Source of the DNA: Helianthus annuus
Taxonomy: Eukaryota > Streptophyta > Magnoliopsida > Asterales > Asteraceae
Assembly: GCF_002127325.2 (NCBI RefSeq)
Contig: NC_035448.2
Coordinates: forward strand, 84,650,087 to 84,714,086
DNA: 64,000 bases
Direction of reading: 5' to 3'
Of this stretch, positions 1 to 9,312 are shown piece by piece. The notes beneath the pieces are model-generated. The model ran no database searches. It was not told the origin of the DNA and was given only the letters and a program-made list of their open reading frames with translations. A program made the position numbers and the translations under genes. Within the stretch, counting starts at the first letter, position 1; every line of letters starts with the position of its first letter.

Positions 1-1711
1 CCAATATTTTATTAGTTTGGTAATATAAAGAGAGAATTGATATTCTTCTTATGAATGTTATGTAGCATTTGATACTGAGAGTTTACATGAAAGTCTCGAA
101 GGATTAAATTATGTAGGTCATGTAAAGTAAGTTCTCGAGAACAATGTGATCATTCTATACATATTCGGATTTGAATAGGTTATGATTATTTTACACGTTG
201 GATATAATTGGAATTCCTGATGAGTTTCTAAAGCAATTGGGTGCTTAAAAGGTTAACTAAAACATCTTAACAATGTAATTCTTGTACCCTGTGATTGTGA
301 TATCTCAATAAACAGTGTACAAGCATGGTACAAAAATGAATTTTGAAAATAAAAGAAAGTATTCATGATATCTTTACATATAATATAGAAATTTATGCGT
401 TAAATGAGCAAGTTTGTGTAGCAAAATTCCTAAAGAGTGAATGCATATTCATATTTGGATAAGATGAAACGAATTCCCTCATGGATTGATAATGCTAGAA
501 GCATTGATGTCAAGACCTCAAGATTATACTATATGAATTGACAAAATACGTATGGACTAAAATAGTCGGGTCTAGTGTTGTACAACTCGAGATATTCGCA
601 TAAAGAGGGATATAAGTTTGATTATATTATCCATGTTTTTATGAACATTCTACTTTTAAAAGTTCACTATAATCGCAGTTTACAGTGATGATGTCTAGGC
701 ATCATTGAGAGAAACTGTCGAGCTTTTAGAGGGATAATTTTTTTTAATGAGCTTAGCATGAGTGTATACGTAATTATATTTTATCAATCCTTCAAGTACA
801 TCCAGAAGAGGATGATGTTGGAACATTTTAGTATGGACATAGTTGAACCTTAAAGTATGTTAAAGGTTGTTAAGTAACTTGTTATAAGAAATGCCTATTA
901 TCATCTCCTACCAAAGTAGAGATTCTTATTCTAGAAGTACCATCATTAAATGCATATGTGCATTAATATGTTTTACTAGCTATGCATGTTTATAATATCT
1001 TTCACTTGAGCTTATTGTCATGATATAGCCATTGTCAAGCGAAGAGACATTGGAATGAGTTCAAAGAAATATTTAAACTAAGAATTTGCAAATTAAAGAT
1101 GGTATTGCAAATTTATGGCTCAATATGTAGAATAGACATTTGCATTAATATTATTCATCAATCATAATACATCTAGAAGATGGTGGACATTTTCATACGC
1201 ACAAAGCTTATAGTATAAGTACATTTTATGATGTCCAAGTAGTTCTATAGAAAATGACTCTTATCATCTCCTATCAAAGAAGCAAAGATCATTGGTCCAG
1301 AAGTACCGTAGTTAAATGCAAATTGTATATCTTGCTAGTATGTATACACGGACACATGTCATGAAATTCCTTGACAAGATATAACTTGTGTATAGCGATG
1401 AGATAATGTAACGGTTAAAACATATATTTCTATACCCTTGATATGGATTCATATTTTACTAACCCATCTACAAGTTTGGTTAGTTTTGTAAATGCAAGGA
1501 ATGTAACAAAACATATTCATGGATCTTATGGTATCTACTTACAAGTGGAGGTAATTAAAGTTTCACATGAAGATCATATATCAATGCTCATTGAAGGATT
1601 TTACATTAATGGATCAAGTAACATACCAAGCTGCACATCAATGGATTACGAAGTTTTGAGCAACTTTCAAAGAAGCCGGACACGAGTCACTTATAGGATA
1701 CATGTAAAAAT
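1..1711 (+). pseudogene. Decayed Ty1/Copia pol 3' region
   Basis: No intact frame is present. A plus-strand frame at 551-616 still reads YGLK, stop, SG, then KEGYK, which matches the order of the YGLKQSGR and KEGY motifs of Copia reverse transcriptase. The longest open stretch (1443-1754) lies where the end of the RNase H region would be, directly before a polypurine tract, but I do not recognise its residues. The region is AT-rich with many stops. The call rests on these fragments plus the Copia-like LTR that follows. It could include other unrecognised sequence. Confidence 0.45.
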
Positions 1712-2110
1712 GAGGGGGGAGGGGTATTATACAAGTTGCACTCTTTTCCCTTAATTAAGTTTTATCCCAATGGGTTTTCTTAGTAAGGTTTTTAATGAGG
1801 CAACATACCTGATCCAAAAGTATCAGGAGGAGAAAATACGCGTTGCACTTTTTTCCCTTAGCTGAGGTTTTATCCCACTGGGTTTTCCTAGCAAGGTTTT
1901 TAGCGAGGCAACATCACCAAGCGTATTAAAGGCATGTGTCAATGAGGAATGTTATGAATGTATCGTTTATATGGTGACTCTCCACATACATAACTCTTAT
2001 CTCTTTAGCTTTTTTGTATTAATGTATGTGCCTATATATAGTGGCATTTGTATATGGTGTATACATCTCAATGAATACCAATTCCATATTCTATATTTCT
2101 TTCTACAATA
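1712..2110 (+). mobile_element. Copia polypurine tract and 3' LTR remnant
   Basis: A purine tract (1712-1724, GAGGGGGGAGGGG) is followed by an LTR-like sequence starting at about 1725 with TA in place of the expected TG. The block beginning TTGCACT, followed by a TTTTATCCCA-TGGGTTTTC segment and an AAGGTTTTTA-GAGGCAACAT segment, is common near the start of plant Copia LTRs. It occurs twice here, at about 1736-1808 and 1845-1914. A TATATATA box lies at 2033-2040. The right boundary near 2110 is a guess, because no matching 5' LTR or target duplication is in the window. Confidence 0.5.
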
Positions 2111-2199
2111 CATATAAATCTTGTTCTTATCTGTATGATAGTTGCTAGTAGGTCGTTGTTTTACAACAAAAATAAGTTTTGTGAGTAAGATTTAAAAAG

Positions 2200-2549
2200 A
2201 ATTAGAGAATAAGATGTGAGATGATTTTGAAATATTAACAAAGTTAGAGAAATATAAGTTTTTAGTCAAGTTATATATTGATATAGATGAAGAAAGAGAT
2301 GTGAGTGCTTTAATAACGGTAACTAGGATCAATAGTAACTTGGCACATAAGTTATAACTAAGTTACCATTACTACAAAGGAAGATAAGGTTTTACTAAAA
2401 GTTTAACCGAATAATAACTACCGAAATTTATAAACGCTAATTAACACACTATTTTAAGAAGAATTGTTAACATTGTGATGGCTCAAGCGATTTGAAAGGG
2501 AAGTGTTTGGTCTTAAGTACACAAATTAGAACATATTTTTTAGATTGTT
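2200..2549. repeat. 350-bp direct repeat, copy 1
   Basis: This block is repeated at 8762-9110 in the same orientation with only scattered substitutions and small indels. It is AT-rich and non-coding. Both copies end in TTAGATTGTT and are followed at once or after three bases by ACTAG. I do not know which family it belongs to. Confidence 0.8.
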
Positions 2550-2552
2550 AGA

Positions 2553-2587
2553 ACTAGTTGATTTTCCAACCTCGCGTTGCGGCGGGG
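2553..2587 (-). other. Helitron-like 3' terminus (minus strand)
   Basis: Read on the minus strand, a GC-rich hairpin (complement of 2570-2587) is followed about 12 nt later by CTAG and then T. Helitron 3' ends have a short hairpin 10-12 nt before a terminal CTRR and insert between A and T, so the signal fits. No 5' TC end was paired with it. Confidence 0.35.
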
Positions 2588-3326
2588 ATCCAATGTCTGC
2601 AAAACGCGTGCCAACAATGGCAAGCAGATACCGAATATCAAAACATAGATAAAAATGATGTAGTAATGATAGTTACTCCGTCCTAAAAACGATTTTAAAT
2701 AATATAATACATAATAGTAGGACCCACACGTCCTACACGTTGGAAATTCGGTTGTTTTTAGTTCAGTTATGACGTTATTAACACGTTAAAATATGGATGA
2801 GCTCGGTACCGGTAATGGCACCGAAAGTAACTGATGTAGGGTAAAATACACATATTTGTCCCATGTAATTTGTACAATTATTGTATAGGTTTTATTTATT
2901 TTTTATTTAGTTTAGTGTTATATTACATTAGTTTGTGTTTTGGCAGGTCCTGGTGCAAATGGAGCAAAAATGAGCAATAAAGAAATAACCAACCAGATGG
3001 GTAGAGTAGAGCGCCAGTGACAGAAGTGAAATTACCGCTATTTTTTCGTGAGTGGGCCGAACCCGCTATCTTTATGTTATTTTGAAAAGAAAGGCTGCCA
3101 TATAACCCAATAATTAAACAGAAGGTTATGGAGATATGGAAGTTTGGAAATTAAAGATGAGTTACGTTGATATATATCTTGGTGAAAAGTGGGCTCTACT
3201 AATCTTGTGGGCTGGGTCATTAAGTACAAAAAAGTGGGCTCTTTATTATATTAAATAAAGAGTGAGGGACTTGGCTACTAATCTCGACAACAGCAACAAC
3301 AGGGATTGGGCCTTGAATGCACATAA

Positions 3327-3822
3327 TGATACGAACCGAATCGTTAATCAAATGGCCCAAAGAAAATAGATGGAAACTATAGAGAATATTAGAGAGAAAT
3401 TGGAGTTTTACTAATTCTTTTCTGCATATCCCTTTCATAAATGAAAATCCCATATATATATGGTTACAAAGAAAGTTACGACTACAGTTATGGAGATCAT
3501 GGGGAAGATGAAACCCCACTTTCTTCCTTAATTAAAGGAAACTAAAAACAAGGAAAATATAAAATATTAAAAATAGGAATGATAATAAACGTTAATAAGA
3601 AATAGTCAAAAGGCATGCATGCTTCTTCCGATATGAACGTGAGTAGCGTGGAGCACACATCATTCCCTCCCGCTCGAATTCACCTTGTCCTCAAGGTGAA
3701 AGCCGGTACTCTGGAACAAAACGCCTCACGGTGGCTGCCACTCTACTTTTCGGTTGGCATTCGAAGACGTTACGATGACGAGCCATGGTGGGCGCCACTC
3801 GCGTTTTCTTGTTGCTCGTTCT
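3327..3822 (-). mobile_element. Inverted LTR plus inverted internal 3' end
   Basis: The segment is the reverse complement of the 3' end of the same family. 3327-3662 matches the 336-bp LTR, and 3663-3822 matches the last 160 bp of the internal region at 5855-6014, including the polypurine tract. It ends abruptly at about 3822, where the direct but truncated LTR begins. Two or three bases (TTC/TC) are shared at the junction. Confidence 0.85.
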
Positions 3823-4138
3823 TCACGTTCATATCGGAAGAAGCATGCATGCCTTTTGACTATTTCTTATTAACGTTTATTATCATTCCTATTTTTAATA
3901 TTTTATATTTTCCTTGTTTTTAGTTTCCTTTAATTAAGGAAGAAAGTGGGGTTTCATCTTCCCCATGATCTCCATAACTGTAGTCGTAACTTTCTTTGTA
4001 ACCATATATATATGGGATTTTCATTTATGAAAGGGATATGCAGAAAAGAATTAGTAAAACTCCAATTTCTCTCTAATATTCTCTATAGTTTCCATCTATT
4101 TCCTTTGGGCCATTTGATTAACGATTCGGTTCGTATTA
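3823..4138 (+). mobile_element. Short LTR, missing its first ~20 bp
   Basis: It is collinear with the full LTRs at 4943 and 6015 but starts inside U3 at the TCACGTTCATATCGG segment. Its 3' end reads CGTATTA instead of CGTATCA, a C-to-T change at the terminal CA. A primer site follows immediately. Confidence 0.8.
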
Positions 4139-4139
4139 G

Positions 4140-4151
4140 TGGTATCAGAGC
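4140..4151 (+). other. tRNA-Met type primer binding site
   Basis: TGGTATCAGAGC sits one base after the LTR end. This is the usual initiator-Met tRNA primer site of plant LTR retrotransposons. Confidence 0.85.
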
Positions 4152-4171
4152 TGTCGTGATCCCCCCGGACC

Positions 4172-4879
4172 ATGGTTGCTCACACTTTATCCGAAGCCGA
4201 GTTCTATCAATGGATGAATGAATCCCTTGCGAAGCTCGAGTCTCAATTGAAAACCGTCATCAACGAGTTCCGATCATTCCGTACCACGTGGGAAGCTCAA
4301 TCTCCTACACTTCCACCACCTGTTTCCGCCACCGCACCACCCGTACCACCCTGTTCTATCTCAACACCATCAAAACCCGCCCCATCGATACCGACACCAA
4401 AACCATCTCCACCTCCATCGGTTCCGAAAATAAACCCCGTGCTTTGTCAGCTATCATCCAATGATTCACATTCATACTCTGTTGTTGTCTCTGCCGACTC
4501 CGGCAACAAGGAGGTTCAAAAAAATCCAACAATTTCCACACCACAATCGCTTGCTTCTTTGGTCAAATCGACAGAATGTATCAAGTATCTTGGGTCAAAA
4601 CATATTGCTTCCAATTTGGAAAAAACTTTATGTTTGGCTTCCTTCAAAAGATCCCCTTTCACTGTTTTTCAAGTCAATTACATGCAGAACGGACTTCCCA
4701 CTTTGGCTTGCATTGACATGGTCAAATTCTCTATTGTCAATTTGGTATACTTCACTTTAGAGTTGAAACCGATTGCCACTAGAGCGGGATTAACTGAACG
4801 ACGCGAGTGGCGCCCACCATGGCTCGTCATCGTAACGTCTTCGAATGCCAACCGAAAAGTAGAGTGGCAGCCACCGTGA
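4172..4879 (+). CDS. Short gag-like ORF of TRIM-like unit 1 (235 aa)
   Basis: The ATG lies 20 bp after the primer site. The N-terminal ~45 residues (MVAHTLSEAEFYQWMNES...) are shared with the ORF at 5310 and look helical, as in the start of a gag. Residues ~46-95 are rich in Pro, Ser and Thr. The middle (about residues 130-205) has no counterpart in the other ORF. The last ~28 residues, starting REWRPPWLV, are shared again and lie just before the polypurine tract. There is no CCHC knuckle, protease or polymerase. Packaging or assembly by another element's proteins is an inference. Whether it is translated is unknown. Confidence 0.45.
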   Translation: MVAHTLSEAEFYQWMNESLAKLESQLKTVINEFRSFRTTWEAQSPTLPPPVSATAPPVPPCSISTPSKPAPSIPTPKPSPPPSVPKINPVLCQLSSNDSHSYSVVVSADSGNKEVQKNPTISTPQSLASLVKSTECIKYLGSKHIASNLEKTLCLASFKRSPFTVFQVNYMQNGLPTLACIDMVKFSIVNLVYFTLELKPIATRAGLTERREWRPPWLVIVTSSNANRKVEWQPP

Positions 4880-4929
4880 GGCGTTTTGTTCCAGAGTACC
4901 GGCTTTCACCTTGAGGACAAGGTGAATTC

Positions 4930-4942
4930 GAGCGGGAGGGAA
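4930..4942 (+). other. Polypurine tract of TRIM-like unit 1
   Basis: GAGCGGGAGGGAA lies directly before the LTR start TGATGTGTG. A CACCTTGAGGACAAGGTG palindromic stretch precedes it (4908-4925). The same arrangement recurs at 6002-6014. Confidence 0.75.
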
Positions 4943-5278
4943 TGATGTGTGCTCCACGCTACTCACGTTCATATCGGAAGAAGCATGCATGCCTTTTGAC
5001 TATTTCTTATTAACGTTTATTATCATTCCTATTTTTAATATTTTATATTTTCCTTGTTTTTAGTTTCCTTTAATTAAGGAAGAAAGTGGGGTTTCATCTT
5101 CCCCATGATCTCCATAACTGTAGTCGTAACTTTCTTTGTAACCATATATATATGGGATTTTCATTTATGAAAGGGATATGCAGAAAAGAATTAGTAAAAC
5201 TCCAATTTCTCTCTAATATTCTCTATAGTTTCCATCTATTTCCTTTGGGCCATTTGATTAACGATTCGGTTCGTATCA
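4943..5278 (+). mobile_element. 336-bp LTR (middle copy)
   Basis: It runs TGATGTGTGC...CGTATCA, with a polypurine tract on the left and a primer site on the right, so it serves both neighbouring internals. A TATATATA stretch at 5146-5153 is a possible TATA box. Confidence 0.85.
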
Positions 5279-5279
5279 G

Positions 5280-5291
5280 TGGTATCAGAGC
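5280..5291 (+). other. tRNA-Met type primer binding site
   Basis: TGGTATCAGAGC sits one base after the middle LTR, as in the preceding unit. Confidence 0.85.
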
Positions 5292-5309
5292 CGTTGTGAT
5301 CCCCCGACC

Positions 5310-5951
5310 ATGGTTGCTCACACTCTATCCGAAACCGAGTTCTACCAATGGATGAACGAATCCCTTGGAAAGCTCGAGTCTCAGTTGCAAACCCTTCTCA
5401 ACGAGTTCCGATCGATTCGAACTGCGTGGGAAGCCCCCCTAACCCATATTCCATCACTGCCTACGTCCGCTCCCGAACCACCTGTTCCGTCTCCCGTCAC
5501 CCGCATCTGCACCAAACCACCAAGTCTATCACCCACACCACCACCAAGTGCCGCCACACCACCACCATTATTACCAACAACATCTACTACCGAACAAAAC
5601 TCAACCCACAAACAACCACTCTTAACCACATCGGTTGCCCCAAAAATAAGCCTTGCGACTGCACCACAATATGCACCATCATCCGTGGAATTGTCAGCAC
5701 CAATAACCACACTAACACCCTTTTCAGTTCATGCTGAAATGCAATCTCCTAGACAACAATTACCTACCCGAACCGGAAAGAACATTAGTTCCCATGAGCT
5801 CTACAAATCCATTTTTTCTGAGGAGGAAGTTCTTAAAGGAGATGAAGAAGCCGAAGAACGAGCAACAAGAAAACGCGAGTGGCGCCCACCATGGCTCGTC
5901 ATCGTAACGTCTTCGAATGCCAACCGAAAAGTAGAGTGGCAGCCACCGTGA
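5310..5951 (+). CDS. Short gag-like ORF of TRIM-like unit 2 (213 aa)
   Basis: This shares its first ~45 residues and last ~28 residues with the ORF at 4172-4879, but the middle differs. It has a long Pro/Thr/Ser region (residues ~50-115) and then an acidic stretch (SEEEVLKGDEEAEERATRKR). The start follows the primer site by 18 bp, like unit 1. No known domain is seen. The open frame over 213 codons, with conserved ends and a variable core, suggests that ends and core are separable modules. Function is unknown. Confidence 0.45.
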   Translation: MVAHTLSETEFYQWMNESLGKLESQLQTLLNEFRSIRTAWEAPLTHIPSLPTSAPEPPVPSPVTRICTKPPSLSPTPPPSAATPPPLLPTTSTTEQNSTHKQPLLTTSVAPKISLATAPQYAPSSVELSAPITTLTPFSVHAEMQSPRQQLPTRTGKNISSHELYKSIFSEEEVLKGDEEAEERATRKREWRPPWLVIVTSSNANRKVEWQPP

Positions 5952-6001
5952 GGCGTTTTGTTCCAGAGTACCGGCTTTCACCTTGAGGACAAGGTGAATT
6001 C

Positions 6002-6014
6002 GAGCGGGAGGGAA
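6002..6014 (+). other. Polypurine tract of TRIM-like unit 2
   Basis: GAGCGGGAGGGAA directly precedes the terminal LTR. The reverse complement of this tract is seen at 3663-3675 in the inverted segment. Confidence 0.75.
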
Positions 6015-6350
6015 TGATGTGTGCTCCACGCTACTCACGTTCATATCGGAAGAAGCATGCATGCCTTTTGACTATTTCTTATTAACGTTTATTATCATTC
6101 CTATTTTTAATATTTAATATTTTCCTTGTTTTTAGTTTCCTTTAATTAAGGAAGAAAGTGGGGTTTCATCTTCCCCATGATCTCCATAACTGTAGTCGTA
6201 ACTTTCTTTATAACCATATATATATGGGATTTTCATTTATGAAAGGGATATGCAGAAAAAAATTAGTAAAACTCCAATTTCTCTCTAATATTCTCTATAG
6301 TTTCCATCTATTTTCTTTGGGCCATTTGATTAACGATTCGGTTCGTATCA
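6015..6350 (+). mobile_element. 336-bp LTR (right terminal copy)
   Basis: A full-length copy ending CGTATCA, followed directly by the CATAA target duplication. It differs from the middle copy at only a few bases. Confidence 0.85.
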
Positions 6351-6604
6351 CATAACCCAAAATGCAAACAGTGGAGAGGACGGATATTTTTGGAGGAGCC
6401 CACCATGTTCATTGTGGAGGTGCATGATCCACTAGTAGCCACACATTAAATGGAGGCGGCAATTATTGAGGTGGGCGGCAGCCTTATTGGTTCAGGTGGC
6501 GGCAAGCCTTGATTGGCTGAGAAGAAGGCATACACTAATTGGGCCTATGTGAACGAAAGGATTAGAGGCGGCCATTATTTATGTGGGACAAAAAATTACA
6601 TAAC

Positions 6605-6629
6605 GGGGGGGGGGGGGGGGGGGGGGGGG
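6605..6629 (+). repeat. 25-nt G homopolymer
   Basis: An uninterrupted run of 25 G (25 C on the other strand) inside the solo LTR. The exact length may be affected by sequencing error. Confidence 0.8.
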
Positions 6630-8460
6630 CACGAACACATATACGGGGGGAAGGAGCCGCATACAGGAGCATATAGAAATAAATTCGATTGGAGAGACAT
6701 CGGACGGCTGAAGGAAAAAAATTCCATTCGACATCATAATTGATCAGACGCACGAAGCCGACAGGAGATGAATTTTAGAGCATCTTTGGCGAGGTTTTGA
6801 GCCACGGAATCGTTGGGTTGAAGCAAGAAGCTTGGAGAGCAAGGAATAACCGGGTTTTGCCATTCAGTTTCTTTTATTTTCTAGTCTTCTTGTTTTATTC
6901 AATGAATTCATTATTTGAACCTTGCTTGATTATTTTTGAGACTTTGTTCGTAATGATTATTGGCTAGACTTCTTAAACTACCTAGACATGGTTGAATGAT
7001 TGCTAAATGTTTTGATTATATTATGGATTTATGAATGCTTTGGATTGTTTATAAATTGTAAACGGCTTGTTTTATCGGTTAGATGTGTTTGCGTGCTTGA
7101 TGTTGTTTGAATTTTGATTATTGCTTCGCATGAATCTTGGTGACGGTCTTTATCACATAATAGAGTCATGCTAGGGTTTTAGGTTTTGGTGAGTGTCTAT
7201 ATCACATAATAAATCTCTAATCCTTTAGGGTGAAAATTGCATAAGTAGCCTTAGAAGTAATAATTGGTAATCTTATAAAATCAAGTGTTCTACTAATCAT
7301 CAATAGCTGTAAGGTGCGAGATTATTGCTAGGTCTAAGTGATTAAACCGCAAGGTGGGTCCTTCTTAGGAAGTTAACCTTTTGGCTGCTGTCTAGCAAGT
7401 CTAGCTGAGAAAACAAGCCTATCCTAGGTTTAGGTCTCGTAAGGGAGTGAGCCTTGTAGGATACTTTTATAAACCCATTAGATGTCTTGTAAATGAGTCT
7501 AATAACCGGTAGTTTAACAACCTTTAGAGGATCTCAGCGTGCTCTTGAGAAGCATTAGGGGTCCTTAGATTTCCCGAGGGGTGAGAATTTCAAGATCTCG
7601 GTTCCATAGCAGACAACTTCCAAATATAATCATAACTAAAAGCAATCAGGATTCCTGTCTAGGTAGTTCCTTCATCATTCTTGAGTTCAATCGTCGTTCG
7701 AGTTCGTGTTTAGTTTGTCTAGTGTTTTAGCATTATTTTATTATTTTATTTAGGACTTTTAGAAACCCCCCATCCAAATAAACAATTAGTTAAGTCGTGT
7801 CAGTCTAAGTCTAGATAGAGTCATTAGCGTAATCAGTAGAGTCTCTTGGGTTCGATACTCGGACTTCCTTAGGCTATACTACACCGATCGGTACACTTGC
7901 CGGTTGTGTGGTTTAGGGTTTAGAGAGTCTTAGTTTTATAAATTTAAAACTTAGAGAGTCTAGAATTAGGGTAATTTCAGTTGTTATTAATTAACCCACT
8001 TTCAGCACATCAGTAACGATCCCGAAAATAATCTAAATTAGGTAGCGGCACCGAAAATGCTCGGTACTAAACGGTATGGTATATGAAGGTAAAAATAAGT
8101 AAATACAGGTATGGTGCTAGACCGGTGTCGAACGGAAAGTAACGATTCTGAAAACGGCAAAAGGTGGGTACCAAATTGGTACATAAAATGATTTGGTATA
8201 GTAAATTTGGTACCGATATGATACCAGTTTGATTACAGGATTTGATACCATTTGCTCATCAATAATTTAAATATCCAAGTTAATTTTACATGTTACAATT
8301 CATTTATTACAGAAAAAGACAAAATAACAAAAAAACAAAAGAAGTTGTGTATATAGAATCTCATTCAAACAAAATACAATTTACTTACCACGTGTATGAA
8401 AATCAATCTAAACGGTGCAATTACTTGCGTTGCTACGTGGCATGAGCAAAAAGATGATGT

Positions 8461-8657
8461 TAGGGATGAGCTCGGTAGCAAAAACCCCCAAAAGTGGGTA
8501 CCGGGACCGAATATACCTGGTACGGCACCGGTACGGTACCAGTATTTAAGGGTAAAAACCGGTACCGAAAATGTCAAAAGTTGGTACCAAATCGGTATGA
8601 AAATGTACCCAGTTTGGTAAATTTGGTACCAGTACCGATACCATTTGCTTATCCCTA
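8461..8657. mobile_element. 197-bp GGTACC-rich MITE-like element
   Basis: Inverted ends TAGGGATGAGC and GCTTATCCCTA bracket DNA rich in GGTACC and CGGTA motifs. The flanking 8-mers GATGATGT and TACGGTGT match at five of eight bases, so a hAT-like 8-bp duplication is possible but not shown. Open frames on both strands are by-products of the repeat. Confidence 0.5.
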
Positions 8658-8697
8658 TACGGTGTTACTATTCATTTGCTTATGTTTTTAATATATT

Positions 8698-8764
8698 GGT
8701 AATGGTAATGGTAATGGTAATGGTAATTGGTAATGGTAAAGGTAATTTTAATGGTAATGGTAAT
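8698..8764 (+). repeat. (GGTAAT)n microsatellite
   Basis: About ten GGTAAT units with a few interruptions, ending at the second copy of the 350-bp repeat. Confidence 0.85.
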
Positions 8765-9110
8765 TAGAGAATAAGATATGAGAAGATTTTGAAATATAAA
8801 CAAAGTTAGAGAAATATACATTTTTAGTCAAGTTATATTGATATAGATGAAGTAAGAGATGTGAGTGCTTTAATAGCGGTAACTAGGATCAATAGTAACT
8901 TGGCACATAAGTTATAACTAAGTTACCATTACTACAAAGGAAGATAAGGTTTTACTAAAAGTTTAACAGAATAATAACTACCGACATTTATAAATGCTAA
9001 TTGACACACTATTGTAAGAAGAATTGTTAACGTTATGATGGCTCAAGGGCTTTGAAAGGGAAGTGTTTGGTCTTAAGTACACAAATTAGAACTTATTTTT
9101 TTAGATTGTT
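8762..9110. repeat. 350-bp direct repeat, copy 2
   Basis: It matches 2200-2549 with scattered substitutions and a short deletion (TATATTGATATAG versus TATATATTGATATAG). It is followed at once by ACTAG. Confidence 0.8.
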
Positions 9111-9143
9111 ACTAGTTTAAGTATCCATGTGTTACACGTGTGG
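9111..9143 (-). other. Helitron-like 3' terminus (minus strand)
   Basis: On the minus strand a CCACACGTGTAACACATGG hairpin (complement of 9125-9143) is followed 9 nt later by CTAG and T. The layout is as at 2553-2587, but the hairpin sequence is different. Confidence 0.35.
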
Positions 9144-9167
9144 TCTCATAATAAATTATATTGTTTA

Positions 9168-9306
9168 ACAATGTTGACAAACTTTTTACTGAAAGGAACG
9201 TTCCATTATGAACTGAATTTTTCCAGAGATCCCACTCCATGCCTTGCAGTTTGGACTTGCATTTCACCCACAAATAAGATATTGCCTGGATTTCCCTGAA
9301 TATCAC
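9168..9306 (-). pseudogene. Possible LINE ORF2 C-terminal fragment
   Basis: The minus frame begins IFREIQAISYLWVKCKSK and continues with a GMEWDLW motif. This resembles the last residues of plant L1 ORF2 proteins, where a SFLW-KNRS stretch is followed by a W--W motif. It is short, has no poly-A signal on its 3' side and is cut by the solo LTR insertion at 9313. The assignment is weak. Confidence 0.25.
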
Positions 9307-9312
9307 TGCACA

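Larger units (their letters stand above)
3327..6350. mobile_element. Composite of four short LTRs with inverted outer ends
   Basis: The order is inverted LTR (3327-3662), inverted 160-bp internal 3' end (3663-3822), 5'-truncated direct LTR (3823-4138), internal 1, LTR (4943-5278), internal 2, LTR (6015-6350). The whole block is flanked by a perfect CATAA duplication (3322-3326 and 6351-6355). Both outer ends are therefore U5 ends (TGATACGAAC... and ...GTTCGTATCA). Full LTRs are exactly 336 bp. The internals are short (736-804 bp) and lack pol, so this is a non-autonomous, TRIM-like family. Confidence 0.85.
2832..8012 (+). mobile_element. Probable Gypsy-type solo LTR (interrupted)
   Basis: It begins TGATGTAGGG and ends CAGCACATCA, a TGATGT/ACATCA terminal inverted repeat, and is flanked by a perfect 5-bp duplication GTAAC (2827-2831 and 8013-8017). 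With the nested composite removed it is about 2.15 kb. It has no gag or pol, no primer site and no internal copy of its own ends. Near the right end (about 7840-7910) the series TGGGTTCGATACTCGGAC, then CGGTACACTTGCC, resembles the 3' part of long Gypsy LTRs and supports plus orientation. A short non-autonomous element is the alternative. Confidence 0.65.
2795..8261. mobile_element. GGTACC-rich MITE-like element, split by a solo LTR
   Basis: The left part begins GGATGAGCTCGGTACC at 2795 and breaks off at 2831. The sequence resumes at 8013 with GGTACC- and CGGTA-rich DNA and ends TTTGCTCATCA at 8261. The outer ends form a short inverted repeat (GATGAGC). Once the 5.2-kb insertion is removed the element is about 280 bp. 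A relative with the same ends lies at 8461-8657. It carries no coding capacity, so it is probably a non-autonomous DNA transposon. Confidence 0.5.

Noticed and set aside
3615..3923. Open frame spanning the inverted and direct LTR segments
   Set aside because: It is built from the reverse of the polypurine-tract region and the truncated LTR. The same peptide appears on the opposite strand at 4790-4990 and 5760-6062, so it is a by-product of the repeat.
4172..5951. Two proline-rich ORFs as independent host genes
   Set aside because: They start just after primer sites and end at polypurine tracts between LTRs, so they belong to the small LTR elements.
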